From contig CM037879.1 in assembly GCA_021292165.1 (NCBI GenBank), positions 283,066,272 through 283,130,271 of the forward strand: a stretch of 64,000 nt of DNA, read 5' to 3'. Below, one piece after another: positions 21,114 through 31,012 of the stretch; within the stretch, counting starts at the first letter, position 1; each line of letters opens with the position of its first letter. Below the pieces are notes generated by a model. The model was not told where the DNA came from, searched no databases, and saw nothing but the letters and a program-made list of their open reading frames with translations. This DNA is from Shinisaurus crocodilurus. Lineage: Eukaryota; Chordata; Lepidosauria; Squamata; Shinisauridae. A program made the position numbers and the translations under genes.

Positions 21114-21371
21114 TACAGCAATACCTTGGATTGCAAGTAACTTGGTTTGAGAGCGTTTTGCAAGACAAGCAAATTTTTAAATATTTATTTAATTATTTTT
21201 TTTACTTGATATACAAGCAACGTCTTGCAATGCAAGTACTGTAGTACGGCTTAAATTAAAAATCTCTGTACAATTTTTTTTGGGGGGGGATTTTGTTTTG
21301 ACATACAAGTGTTTTGGATTACAAGCACGTTTCCGGAACGAATTATACTCTCAATCCAAGGCATGACTGTA
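21114..21371 (+). mobile_element. Tigger-like MITE
   Basis: Starts TACAGCAATACCTTGGATTG and ends CAATCCAAGGCATGACTGTA. The inner region has CTTGCAATGCAAGTACTGTA and GTACGGCTTAAATTAAAAAT. Same family as 11886, 45603 and 56615, with TA at both ends as expected for the Tc1/mariner/pogo superfamily. Confidence 0.9.
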
Positions 21372-22020
21372 TGGGCCTTTATATTGGTGCATAGAATGTT
21401 GGCAGCTGGATCCGAAAGGGTCTGGGGCCCGAGAGCCCTAGTGTCTTACAACCAGGAGTCTAAAGGCAAGCAACGCTTGCATCCCTTGGCCTTACTTCTC
21501 CCCTCCCTTTTGAAACCAAGACATCCATTTGGTTTCTTGCTGTCCTGATGAAGCATTACCTCCTGATGAAATCAGGACTTTGGAGACGTAATGTGCAAAG
21601 ATGAACAGCCCAGGTGGAGGCTGATAAAGAGGTTTCCATGGTGAGTGAAGGAGGCTGAATGCCACTTCTGCTTCAGGCTTTCCTGACCATTTATTACCGG
21701 AAAATGTTAATCTGATAGCGCCAGTAATCTGCTTGTAATCAACTGTCGGCACATCGTAGGAAAAGTCCGTGGCAAGCCTGAGAATGGATTTCAGGAAAGC
21801 GCTCGCCAGATGAGTACAAACATACTTGCTTTTCATTTTATAGCTGATGGAGGTTGATGGGAGAAGCCTGGTGGAACAAAATAAAAAATAAAAAAATGGC
21901 GGTGGACTGATTGGGTGGCGGGTGTTTCCTACTTCATTGGCCTCTACTTTACTTAAGTAGGACAGGCAAAGCCATGATCATAATTTGATTTAGTGCCCAT
22001 GGTCACTTAGTGGATTTCCT
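21372..22020. other. unique sequence, part possibly conserved
   Basis: No recognised repeat. The stretch 21665-21840 (ACCATTTATTACCGGAAAATG, TTGTAATCAACTGTCGGCAC) has the look of single-copy DNA. The 114-codon frame across it has no recognised homology. Confidence 0.3.
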
Positions 22021-22024
22021 AGAG

Positions 22025-22205
22025 CAGGGGTGGGCATCCTTTATTCTATTGAGGGCCATATTCCCTTGTGGATAATCTGTTGGGGGCCTCATATCAGTGG
22101 TTGGTGAGGCTAAAGCCAGCCATGGGCAGAGCCTTTTCCTTTTCCCTTTCCGCCACCCACGTTTCTCTGGCAGCAGCAGCAACACCACCATTTTTCATCC
22201 TTCCC
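22025..22205. mobile_element. left part of a CAGGGGTGGGC-type hAT MITE
   Basis: CAGGGGTGGGCATCCTTTAT and GATAATCTGTTGGGGGCC match the left half of the complete element at 39755-40083. The right half is lost or replaced. Confidence 0.65.
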
Positions 22206-22217
22206 AATGCTCTAGAG

Positions 22218-22375
22218 CAGTATTCTCCAGCCTTGGGTCCCCAGATGTTTTTGGCCTACAACTCCCAGCATGCCCCAGCCAGTGTAGTTGCCAGCATGCA
22301 GGCAGCGTAGCTGGCTGGGGCATGCTGGGAGTTGTAGGCCAAAAACATCTGGGGACCCAAGGTTGGAGAACACTG
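22218..22375. mobile_element. palindromic hAT MITE with 8-bp target duplication
   Basis: Starts CAGTATTCTCCAGCC and ends GGTTGGAGAACACTG; arms CCCCAGATGTTTTTGGCCTA and TAGGCCAAAAACATCTGGGG are near-perfect. Flanks CTCTAGAG (22210-22217) and CTCTAGAC (22376-22383), 7 of 8. Confidence 0.92.
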
Positions 22376-22474
22376 CTCTAGACTTACTGTCATTTCATGA
22401 CATTGGGGGGGGGGAGAGAGATGTGGCAGCAGCACATCCCACAACTGGTGGAGAATATTCAGAGAAAATTTAAC

Positions 22475-22910
22475 AAAAAGTGGCCTTCATTGGCTATGAA
22501 GTGGGTTGAGGTTGGTGGAGAAAAACCTCAAAACTTTACTCAGAAAAATACCTTCTGAGAAACTGAAGCTGCGTTATCCTTTGGAATGTGCATTTCTTTG
22601 AAATTTGCAGTGGAGTTCTCCAATCCAAAAAAAAAAAGTGTACAAAAATGCATATATTAAGGGAAATAAATGTAAAACTGCATAATATTAGGGAAAATTA
22701 CTTGCAAAAAAAAGTGTGTGTGTTAGGCAAAAATGCATACAAAAACGTAGACTATTAGGAGAAATGTGCACAAAAATACTTACGCATTTTCATGTAAACT
22801 TTTAAAACAAATTTCTCAGAGTTCGGGACAAACCATAGTTAAGGTTGGAAAAATGAGAAACGGAGAGAAATCAAAACTGACAGATGTGTCCATCCCCCTA
22901 CTGCTGACAT
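22475..22910. mobile_element. A-rich TAGGGATG-type MITE
   Basis: Repeats the pattern GCATATATTAAGGGAAATAA, ATTAGGAGAAATGTGCACAA and CGGAGAGAAATCAAAACTGA, ending TGTCCATCCCCCTA. Same family as 30281 and 51407. Confidence 0.65.
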
Positions 22911-22924
22911 GGAGTTGTTCCAAG

Positions 22925-23329
22925 TAGGGATGTGTGAGGATTTCATTGGGGGGGGGTGTGAAAATCCAGTGGACTAGCTGGGCTGCCCCCCCCCCCAAAC
23001 TCCAACCTACTTACCCCTTCCCTGGCTCGACTTGTGTCCTCCTGAGTCGAGCCGGGGAAGTGACTTCCAGGTTCCTGGCGGGCCGCTATTTACAAAGAAA
23101 ATTCCTTAAGATATGGCTAAAGTGGCCACAGTTTGTGTAACTTGCACAAATTGCAAGCCGCTTTTGACACATCTTAAGGCATTTTCTATGTAAACAGCAG
23201 CCTGCTGGGAACCCGAAAGTCCAGCGAGCAGTGCGGCGCATGCCAGCTTTCGGTCCGGGTCAGGCGGGCACAGCGGCAGTGTCCGCTGAGCTAGAGGCGG
23301 GTCAGGTCCTAGTGGATCGCCCACCCCTA
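22925..23329. mobile_element. TAGGGATG foldback element with perfect 8-bp duplication
   Basis: Starts TAGGGATGTGTGAGG and ends GATCGCCCACCCCTA. Perfect 8-bp duplications GTTCCAAG (22917-22924 and 23330-23337) identify it as hAT-like. The centre is a foldback: AATTCCTTAAGATATGGC and GCCGCTTTTGACACATCTTA mirror each other around a TTGTGTAACTTGCACAAATT loop. It has no coding capacity. Copies: 16300, 25179, 32279, 50014. Confidence 0.85.
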
Positions 23330-23439
23330 GTTCCAAGGGGGGGGGGAGGCACTGTGAGGAAAAGTGATGGCCACTGGCTGTCTGCTGCTAAGAGTCCTGT
23401 TGCTGCCACTCGTGCAGGCCGCAAATTGATAATGACAAA

Positions 23440-23712
23440 TAAATAAATATGCTGTTGCTGCATTTCCCAGTGAGCCCTGGCTCCTGAAATTGTCTAGAAT
23501 TTCTCCTTCCTTTCTGGAAATAATTAAATAAACGGTTGCCAATATATTGCTACATTTCCCAGTGAGCCCTGGCTCCCGAAATTGACTAGAATTTCTCCTT
23601 CCTTTCTGGAAATAATTAAATAAACGGTTGCCAATATATTGCTACATTTCCCAGTGAGCCCTGGCTCCCGAAATTGACTAGAATTTCCCCTGCCTGCCTG
23701 GAAATAATCGCC
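23440..23712. repeat. 92-bp tandem repeat, nearly three copies
   Basis: The motif CAGTGAGCCCTGGCTCC begins at 23468, 23560 and 23652, exactly 92 bp apart. Units two and three are almost identical over their shared length; the last is cut off at AATAATCGCC. Confidence 0.95.
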
Positions 23713-24655
23713 AAAATTGTTGCCCACTTTGTGGCCTTCTAACGGTGATACGGAAGGCCTTTTCTGCGCAGTGCTAATTTACAGGGTCTTGATGTTAAGA
23801 AACTCTCATAAGAATGTCAAGGGAAGTTAAAAGAATTTTTTTAAGATCAGTGAAATCACACAGGGGGGGGGTATGTGCCTGCGTAATTGTGCATAGGACC
23901 GTAGCCTTAAACTCTCTCATTCTTTTACCCAGATGTTTTAATGTCATCTTGGGCAAAGATTAGAAAGAAACCCAGTTTTCTCGGCTCCAAAGGGAGCTGT
24001 GCGGTTAATGAGCAAGCCCTCTTTGCAGCACAGCTGAATAACAACCTATCAGATGTATGTCATTTAGTCGAGCATTCAATTGCTGACCCAATTTAAGTTG
24101 ATTTAGAATATTGTGTGTTAACTTTGATAGGGACCTGATTTGCCAGCACGGAAAGATTTGCAAGATTTGGTAGAGTCAGGCTGAGCAAGGGGTTTGGATG
24201 TATCTGGCATTTCTCTACCATGGGGTTGAAATAGTCCTCCCCCCCCCATTGGTATCTGTCACTTCCGTTTTGATGTATGGGTGAAAGTCAGCTATACAAC
24301 ATATCCGTGGGCAGCAGGCCAGGAGACAGGAAAGCAAAAGCAGTGGGATCCAAGTAAATTGACAAATGTCAAGCAGTGATCTCCGTTCCTCTTCCTTCAT
24401 TATTAGGGACTTTGCTCATCCCATCCTCATCCTTCAGGCAATAGTCTAAAAGTAAATAGATGACTCTCATTCCTAGCTCTAAATGTCAACTTTAGCACTG
24501 TCTGGCCAGCTGAAGGAGCGCGCATTCCATCACTGAAGGCCTGCGGACTCGCAAGATCCAGTGTAAGAGCTGAGTGGGAAGGCAAGCTTCTCTCCCGAGC
24601 TGAGGCCAGATGGAGAAGAAACCCTCTTCTGCACCTCAACCCTGCTAATGGGTGT
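23713..24655. other. unique sequence with a possible conserved block
   Basis: No recognised repeat or gene. About 23950-24165 (GAGCTGTGCGGTTAATGAGC, TCATTTAGTCGAGCATTC, CCCAATTTAAGTTGATTTAG) looks like single-copy regulatory DNA. Confidence 0.3.
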
Positions 24656-24689
24656 AGCTATCTGCTGCGGCACACACGGTAGGGGGGTG

Positions 24690-25130
24690 GGGGCAGGTGT
24701 CCTACTTTACAGAGGACAGTCCTCTTTTTTGGAGAGCTGCTAGAGGACAGTGGCCCTCTGTTTGAAGGGCTGTCCAGTCCATGTCCAGTTTAAAGATAAA
24801 GAAAAGGAAAGAACCATCAAAAGGGGAGAGCAGGAGGGGCCTTGAAGCTGCCCATCAACAGTTAGCACCTGGTCTTCCCCACTATGGTGCGATGTATTGT
24901 ATTTCTATTTCAATTAGAGTATTATGTATTTTTTCAAAATTTGCATCTAGGAAGTAATAAAAATAGCACATAAATTAGCACATGCACAGTTTATGCAAAT
25001 CTGTGTCCTTTTTTGTGTGTGTCTTCCTTTTGGGTGATGCATTTCCTCTTTCTTGGCAAGGCTTAAGTGGCCCCAATAACACAGGGTAGGTTGTCCTCCT
25101 TTAGCTATTATTATTTCCCAGGATCCTAGC
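24690..25130. repeat. unclassified interspersed repeat (GTCCTCTTTTTTGGAG type)
   Basis: Segments such as ATGGTGCGATGTATTGTATT, AAATCTGTGTCCTTTTTTGT and GGGTGATGCATTTCCTCTTT recur in diverged form at 47640-47945 and partly at 51960-52100. The class is unknown. Confidence 0.6.
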
Positions 25131-25178
25131 AAGGTGATCTTGCCTTCCTGTGATGATGCACAGCAGAGGACACGGGGC

Positions 25179-25576
25179 TAGGGATGTGTGCGGATCTTGT
25201 TCTGGGGGTGGAAGTCTGGTGAACTCGTCGGGCTTGACCCCCTGAGCTCCGCTCGACCTACCTGCTTCCCTGGCTCGACTCGCGCTCTCCTGAGCTGAGC
25301 TGGGGAAGCGACTTTTGGGTTCCCGTAGGAGCGCTATTTACGTAGAAAATGGCATAAGATATGTTAAAAACGGCCGCGATTTGTGCAAGTTACACAAATC
25401 GCAGTCGCTTTTAACGTATCTTATGCCATTTTCTACATAAAAAGTGCTCCCCCGGGAACCCAGAAGTCCGGCGAGCGGCTCTGCCGGCGTTCGCATTAGC
25501 TCCGACTTGGCAGGCACAGTGGCAGCACTCGCCGAGCACCCAGCGAGTCGGGTGGTGGGAGGATCACCCACCACTA
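25179..25576. mobile_element. TAGGGATG foldback element
   Basis: Starts TAGGGATGTGTGCGG and ends GGGAGGATCACCCACCACTA. The internal arms ACGTAGAAAATGGCATAAGA and TCTTATGCCATTTTCTACAT are near-perfect, flanking a GATTTGTGCAAGTTACACAA loop. No target duplication found. Confidence 0.8.
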
Positions 25577-25935
25577 CTTGACTGGACTTTGTTGGAAGTT
25601 GCTTGCCGAGGGTTCCTTGTGAGAGAATCAGGAATGGATAACAAGCTCCCCTGAAAGACAGCACAGCACCTGCCCACTGCAGAGGAGAATTAGGTGTATT
25701 TTAGGGCACTGTGATCTGGGAAAGCATCCCAACTCCTACGGGAGCAATTATACTTATGACTGTAGGTATCAGTTCGTAGAGAAATATTTATTAAGGCTGT
25801 ACAGTAGGCAGCTATGCCCTGTTTTTCATTCTACATTCCCAGAATTCTTCTCCCTGGTCTTTAGCAGCGAGACGCAGGCCAAATGTGTATCTAAGAGGCC
25901 TACTCTTCACCCAAACTGTGTCTGGACTGTACCAT
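25577..25935. other. unique non-coding stretch
   Basis: Nothing recognised. Confidence 0.35.
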
Positions 25936-25941
25936 TGCAAC

Positions 25942-26398
25942 TAGGGATGTATGAGAAATTTGTTTCCATTCGTTTTTGATCAGGGCTTACCCAGTTCACA
26001 CCTCCCAGACCACGCATGAACTCGGACACAATCTGCAGTCAAAATCTGTACATTTCCAAGCTTGCAATGTGATTCGTGAACCCTCCCCCCCCCAAAAAAA
26101 AGGTGTTCGACAGCATGCGTTCATTTGAAAAATGTGCGTGGGGAAAAAAAATGTGCGTGGGGAAAAAAATGCAATACTTTTGAAAATGAGCATAAATATG
26201 CTTTACTCAATGGGAGAGGAATGCATATATTTCAAAGATGTGCACAAATGATGAGTACGTTTGGAAAAAAATACGCAAGAAGACACACACAGATTTTCAT
26301 GCAAAAAGAGGGGGGGGGGAAACAAAGCGTGCAATCTGATTTGGACTCGAGTCAGAACGAGCTTCGAGATGGAAATTGGAGAATTTCACACATCCCTA
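25942..26398. mobile_element. A-rich TAGGGATG-type MITE
   Basis: Starts TAGGGATGTATGAGAAATTT and ends GAATTTCACACATCCCTA, inverted repeats of each other. Internal GTGCGTGGGGAAAAAAATG is duplicated in tandem near 26140. Flanking 8-mers do not match. Confidence 0.7.
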
Positions 26399-26445
26399 CG
26401 AGACAGCAGGTGGAGGGTTTATGTGATGGAATGCACTCCCACCAG

Positions 26446-26464
26446 AGAAAAAGAGAGAGAGAGG

Positions 26465-26510
<46 letters not shown>
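26446..26510. repeat. (GA)n microsatellite
   Basis: A GAGAGA run with one GGGG interruption; Arg/Glu-rich frames across it are artefacts. Confidence 0.95.
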
Positions 26511-26512
<2 letters not shown>

Positions 26513-26669
26513 ACTGCATATAGAAAACCAGTAATTCAGGGAGAAGATTAAGTTAGGACCTTGATACCTAGTTTTCTATGGAGGGGGAATTGTATGGAGG
26601 AGCATTCTATTGTGTATCCCCCCCCCACACACACACACCTGCAGTGTGAAGTAATATAGGTCCAACAGA

Positions 26670-26888
26670 CAGGACCGGTGCAAGGCAGTTTGGTGCCCTA
26701 GGCAAGATCAGATATTTAGCGCCGCCCCCTTCCCACTTGAGCCCTCCCTCCCTCCAGCCCTATGCCCATTAAAAGTCAATTGGCAAAACTTGAACGCTGT
26801 ATTTTTTTTTTCAAGGCGTTTCTAGCGCCCCCTTTAGCCCTGCGCCCTAGGCAGCTGCCTAGTTGGCCTAATGGTAGCACCGGCCCTG
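26670..26888. mobile_element. hAT MITE with perfect 8-bp target duplication
   Basis: 219 bp, starts CAGGACCGGTGCAAGGCAG and ends GGTAGCACCGGCCCTG. Flanks CCAACAGA on both sides (26662-26669, 26889-26896). The interior has GCCCTAGGCAAGATCAG and its mirror GCGCCCTAGGCAGCTGCC. No coding capacity. Confidence 0.93.
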
Positions 26889-27089
26889 CCAACAGAGCCT
26901 TTCTGCTTCAGTGGGAGACATCAATTTCTCCTCCATTCTTACCTATAAGCCCTTCATGCTGCTGGTTATAAAAGGGATCCTCTCCAGGCCTGCTTTCCTT
27001 CTATTGTGGGTAATTGCAGGGTTGGGGTTCTCCCAGCTTCTCATTTTTCCAACCTTCCGTTCATTTCATCCCGTTTCTGCTTTTCATCG

Positions 27090-27626
27090 GGACTTCTTCT
27101 TTTTTTTTTTTAAGGGTTGCATGAGAGTTTGTACACATTTTCATACACATGTCTCCTAATATACTGAGAGCCAGTGTGGCGTAGTGGTGAGAGTGTTGGA
27201 CCGGAACTAAGGAGACCCTGGTTCAAGTCCCCACTTACCCATGAAGCCCACTGGGTGACTTTGGGCTAGTCACTGATTTTCAGCCTAACCTACCTCACAG
27301 GGTTGTTGTGAGGATAAAATGGAGAGGAGGAGGAGGACGACGACCGTGTAAGCCGCCTTGGGTTCCTTGCAAGAGGAAAAAAGGCAGGATACAAATGCAA
27401 TAATAAAGAAAGATATGCCTTTTTGCATTCATTTTTGCCCAATGCACACATTTTTGCAAGTGATTTCCCCTAACACAACACATTTTGTGTGTCTGATATT
27501 GTCAGTAATATATGCATTTTTGAAAAAAAAAAACCACGAATCAGAGAACTGCAGCACAAAATGCAGAGAACGAAGTGTGAATACTGAAGGATAACTGTCC
27601 TTTGGTTCACACATTGGTTTGAGAAG
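27090..27626. mobile_element. A-rich MITE interrupted by a SINE
   Basis: T-rich sequence typical of the A-rich MITE in antisense lies on both sides of the SINE: ACACATTTTCATACACATGT on the left, GCATTCATTTTTGCCCAATG and GCACACATTTTTGCAAGTGA on the right. Outer boundaries are uncertain. Confidence 0.5.
27166..27410 (+). mobile_element. Sauria-like tRNA SINE, sense
   Basis: GAGAGCCAGTGTGGCGTAGT head, GGTTCAAGTCCCCACTTACC B-box region, CAGCCTAACCTACCTCACAG body and TTGGGTTCCTTGCAAGAGG near the end, with an AATAAAGAAAG tail. Confidence 0.92.
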
Positions 27627-27630
27627 TATG

Positions 27631-27722
27631 AACGTGAAAATGGTGAAACGTGAAAATGTGAAACGTGAAAATGGTGAAACGTGAAAATGTGAAACGTGAA
27701 AATGGTGAACGTGAAAATGGCG
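27631..27722. repeat. minisatellite with alternating 16- and 15-bp units
   Basis: Units read AACGTGAAAATGGTGA and AACGTGAAAATGTGA in alternation, giving a 31-bp higher-order period repeated about three times, ending in an irregular unit (AACGTGAAAATGGCG). Confidence 0.9.
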
Positions 27723-27786
27723 TATATTAGTATATTAAATGGACAGAAAACTGCCTACAGGCTTGGCATACAAAAATGCATGTATC

Positions 27787-28033
27787 ATTTTATTTATTTA
27801 ATTTATTTATTACATTTATATCTGGCCTTTTTCCTTGCAAGGAACGCAAGGCGGCATATACGGTCCCCCCTCTGCTACATTTTGTCCTCACAACAATCCT
27901 GCGAGGTAGGTTAGGCTGGGAGTTAGAGATTTGCCCAAAGTCACCCAGTGAGCTTCATGGCCGAGCGGGGACTAGAACCCGGATCTCCTGAGTCCCAATC
28001 CAACACTCTCACCACTATGCCAGCACTGGCTGG
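27787..28033 (-). mobile_element. Sauria-like tRNA SINE, antisense
   Basis: TTTATTTAATTTATTTATTA tail, GAACGCAAGGCGGCATATAC, AACAATCCTGCGAGGTAGGT, then GAACCCGGATCTCCTGAGTC and CACCACTATGCCAGCACTGG (tRNA head in reverse). Flanking A-rich MITE sequence continues on both sides. Confidence 0.92.
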
Positions 28034-28309
28034 AAATATGTGCAAAAGGGCATGGACATTTTCATGTGGATTAAAAAAAAAAAATTCACAAAATGATGGA
28101 GAAACAGGATGGAATGGACTTGAAATTGGGGGGGGGGAGAAACTGAGGAAAATTGAAATGGACAGATTCATTCGCTCCTATCATGCAGACAGCTTGGCCA
28201 CTATTCTGCATCATCCACAACAATACACCAAACCTAGTAGTGCCATTCTAGGCCATTGTGGAGGTGGGGAATATTCAGAGAAAATTCTGCAAGTGGCTGG
28301 CTTCTTTCT

Positions 28310-28612
28310 AGGGTAGGGACGAGAAAAAGAAGCAGCAGCTCATACATTTTCTCAGTGGGGAGAAAAAAAACCTGAGAAACTTCGGCTCAGATCCAGTTCT
28401 CAGCGGTTTCAACCTTTCAAAATATGCTTTTAAAGATGCATATTGAATAAAATATTCATTTAAATAATATTTTGAGATAGACGACATAAACATAAGCTTA
28501 AGTATTTTGAGAGGATTGGAAATAAAATTGCAGAGGCCTGCAATGATGGAACAGAATGGAATTATGGGTAAAAACACAGAGAAATAGACAAGTTCCTCTA
28601 TCCCTAGGTGAA
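28310..28612. mobile_element. A-rich MITE, diverged copy
   Basis: Starts TAGGGACGAGAAAAAG and ends TCCTCTATCCCTA. Internal TTTCAAAATATGCTTTTAAA and GATGCATATTGAATAAAATA fit the family. Confidence 0.55.
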
Positions 28613-28685
28613 AGTGTGACAACTTTGGGACAGTAGCACTGATTTACCTCTGTACATTCATACGTGACAATGAACACAAATATAC

Positions 28686-28857
28686 AGGCCTGTGGCTTAC
28701 GCTGGCTCAGCTTGTCTGAGCATGGAAAGCTAAGCAGGGTCAAGCCTGGTTATTACTTGGATGGGAGACCCCTCCTCTAGTTTCCTGCATTGAGCAGGAG
28801 GTTGGACTGGATGGCCTTATAGGCTCCTTCCAACTCTATTATGAAATCTATGAAATA
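28686..28857 (+). mobile_element. SINE with a 5S rRNA head and a CR1-like 3' tail
   Basis: The head has GGAAAGCTAAGCAGGGTC and TTATTACTTGGATGGGAGAC, the internal pol III control region of 5S rRNA. At the end of that region it switches to GCAGGAGGTTGGACTGGATG and CTCCTTCCAACTCTATTATG, the CR1 3' end in sense. A second copy with the same junction is at 32858 on the other strand, so the fusion is a family trait. Confidence 0.88.
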
Positions 28858-28859
28858 AG

Positions 28860-29636
28860 AGGGACATCAGTGGAGATAAGGGTGCATCCAGTAATGAAAC
28901 TCTTAGTTTTCTGGTAATCAAGTTAGGAGCAAAAAAAGAAAAAAAAAGAAAGAGTGGGTAAGGTTCATCTTGAGAGTCTTCTGTATTTCTTACGCTAAAC
29001 CCACAATCCAGTGGCTTTTCCTAGGGAATTGTAGTGTTAACTAGCCACAGTTGTAAACTGCAAATTCATAAATGAATACAAGTCTGTAAGCTGTCGTAAC
29101 TGGCAGATGACTCTTCCTGGAGGATAAGCATGTACACCTCCCCAGTGACGGCAGCAGTGTACAAGAGTTGCCTCTCCAGAGAGTTCTAATGTACAAATTT
29201 GTTGGCAATCTTTCCTAAGGCGGAACTGTTTTTAACTTAGAAGACGTCAGGCCTAGTTGTGCTGGTGAGAGAAATTAATAAGCCAAGGACTCAGGTCGGC
29301 AGTGCTGTAATACCAAGTGGATATGTCTCCATTAATTGCTGGATCACTTATGCTCTCTTGAAAGCCGTTCATGCGCGGTGCCGTGGCACAGCCAACATTC
29401 CCTGGCACAGAGGCTTGAGCAACCCAGTTGGTGGAATATGGGAGAAGAGAATACTTATTCTACATCAAGGATGCTGCTGTTTGAACTGGGAATGCCACGG
29501 TCTGATAGTATACCTCCAAGTAGTTGCGGTGGTGTTGTGGTAAATTCTGAAGTGAAGAAGCTCCTCATGTCAGTGTGAACACTCCCCCCCCCCACCCAAA
29601 AGCAGCAATACAATTGATTAGGATCAGTCCCCAGGG
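28860..29636. other. unique non-coding stretch
   Basis: No recognised repeat or gene; frames of 80-108 codons near 29259-29781 overlap on both strands and look random. Confidence 0.35.
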
Positions 29637-29639
29637 AGT

Positions 29640-29708
29640 TGGCTGGCTGGGGCATGCTGGGAGTTGTAGGCCAAAAACATCTGGGGACCCAAAGTTGGAG
29701 AACACTGG
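29640..29708. mobile_element. right half of a palindromic hAT MITE
   Basis: GCTGGGGCATGCTGGGAGTT, GGCCAAAAACATCTGGGGAC and GTTGGAGAACACTG match the right arm of 22218; the left arm is absent. Confidence 0.75.
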
Positions 29709-30275
29709 TCTTATCCATACTTACTTGGGAGTAAGCGTTATTGAAATGAGAAGGTGCTGATTTCTGACTGCATAGGTTCAATTTCTAAAACACATTTACA
29801 GTGCAATCCAATGAGGCTGCCTGCAACCCTCCAAGCTCGGAGGAATATGGGCAACCTATGGAGGGCGGAAGGAATGCAGAGGCGAAGGTCGCCTCTGTGC
29901 GCTTCCACTCGGCAAAACACTTAGAATAGATGGCCGATTTCAGCCATCTAAGGTGTTTTTTTTTTTTTGCCCCAAAGCGCAAGGAGACGAGGCTGAGACG
30001 GTGCCAGGATACTTCGTATGCTGGCGTAGCCTGTCTCCTTCCCTCGCTGTCTCCTGGGACATCCACAAAACGCCATCTCCGAGGTTGCTCTTGTGACCTC
30101 GGAGGAGCTGCAGCCAGCGTGGTTCTTTCCATGCCAGCTGCTAGGGTGCGGAGAGGGCACTCCAGCTATGGAGTCCCAGCTCTGGCCTCGGAGCGCATGT
30201 TTCTGAGGTCGGAGCTGGGATTCCAAATTCTCCTATGGCTGACCAGACTCTATCTAGCGGTTGTGCCCAGTTAGG
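29709..30275. other. unclassified stretch, moderately GC-rich
   Basis: Begins with a diverged CAATCC/ACTCAG-type repeat. 29960-30230 contains CTGTCTCCTTCCCTCGCTGT and CCGAGGTTGCTCTTGTGACC. Overlapping frames on both strands (92-115 codons) give no recognised protein. Confidence 0.3.
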
Positions 30276-30280
30276 GATGG

Positions 30281-30692
30281 GGGGGGGGATTCATTCAGTT
30301 CACATTTGAATGTGAACTCATTTAATTTTGCACTTTCAAGCCACTCTGTGAACCGAAAGTCAGTTATCATTTGAAATTTGCACTGCTCTGAATTTTGCAA
30401 TGGAGTTCTCCAATCAGAAAATCAATACAAAAAATGCATGTATTAGAGAAAATAATGTCAAAGTAAACATTATATTAGGTAAATGGCTTTTAAAAAAAGG
30501 TGTTTGGGTTTTTGTGCGTGTGTGGCAAGAATGCATACGAAAACGCATGCATTAGGAGAAATGTGCACAAAAATGCTTATGGGTTTTCGTATGTTTTTAA
30601 AACAAATTTCTCAAAGTTTGAGACAAAGCAAACTTAAGATTGGAATAACCAATTTTAAGAGAAACCAAAATTGATTGATTCGTCCATCCCTA
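30281..30692. mobile_element. A-rich TAGGGATG-type MITE
   Basis: Extended termini CAGTTAGGGATG (from 30269) and CATCCCTAACTG are perfect 12-bp inverted repeats. Core motifs GCATTAGGAGAAATGTGCAC and CTCAAAGTTTGAGACAAAGC match the family. Flanking 8-mers do not match. The exact left boundary may lie a few bases left of the given start. Confidence 0.7.
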
Positions 30693-30736
30693 ACTGAGCT
30701 TTAACAATAGAACTTCAGCCAGCTGAAGTGTAACTT

Positions 30737-31012
30737 TTATTTTTTTAATTATATTTATACCCCACCTCTTTTCCTGCAAGGAACCCAAGGCTACTTACAT
30801 AATCCTGCTCCTCCTCCTCCTCCTCCTCCTCCTCCTCCTCCTCCTCCTCCTCTCCATTTTATCCTCACAACAACCCTGTGAGGTAGGTTAGGCAGAGAGT
30901 CAGTAACTGGCCCAAGCTCACCCAGCGAGTTTCACAGCCAAGTGGGACTACAATCCAGATCTCCCAAGTCCCAGTCCAACACTCTAAACACTACACCACA
31001 CTGACTCTCCTT
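30737..31012 (-). mobile_element. Sauria-like SINE with an internal CTC expansion
   Basis: Antisense copy: TTTCCTGCAAGGAACCCAAG, then (CTC)n at 30807-30852 where other copies have only two or three units, then CATTTTATCCTCACAACAAC, CTGGCCCAAGCTCACCCAGC and CACTACACCACACTGACTCT. Confidence 0.92.

Noticed and set aside
26446..26510. Arg/Glu repeat protein
   Set aside because: This is only the translation of a (GA)n microsatellite.
23440..27722. CRISPR-like array, because of the regularly spaced repeats at 23468 and 27631
   Set aside because: The organism is a vertebrate, the units are directly adjacent with no unique spacers, and both are ordinary tandem repeats.
30269..30696. An 8-bp target duplication around the A-rich MITE
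   Set aside because: The sequences flanking CAGTTAGGGATG...CATCCCTAACTG do not match, so only the extended inverted repeat is reported.
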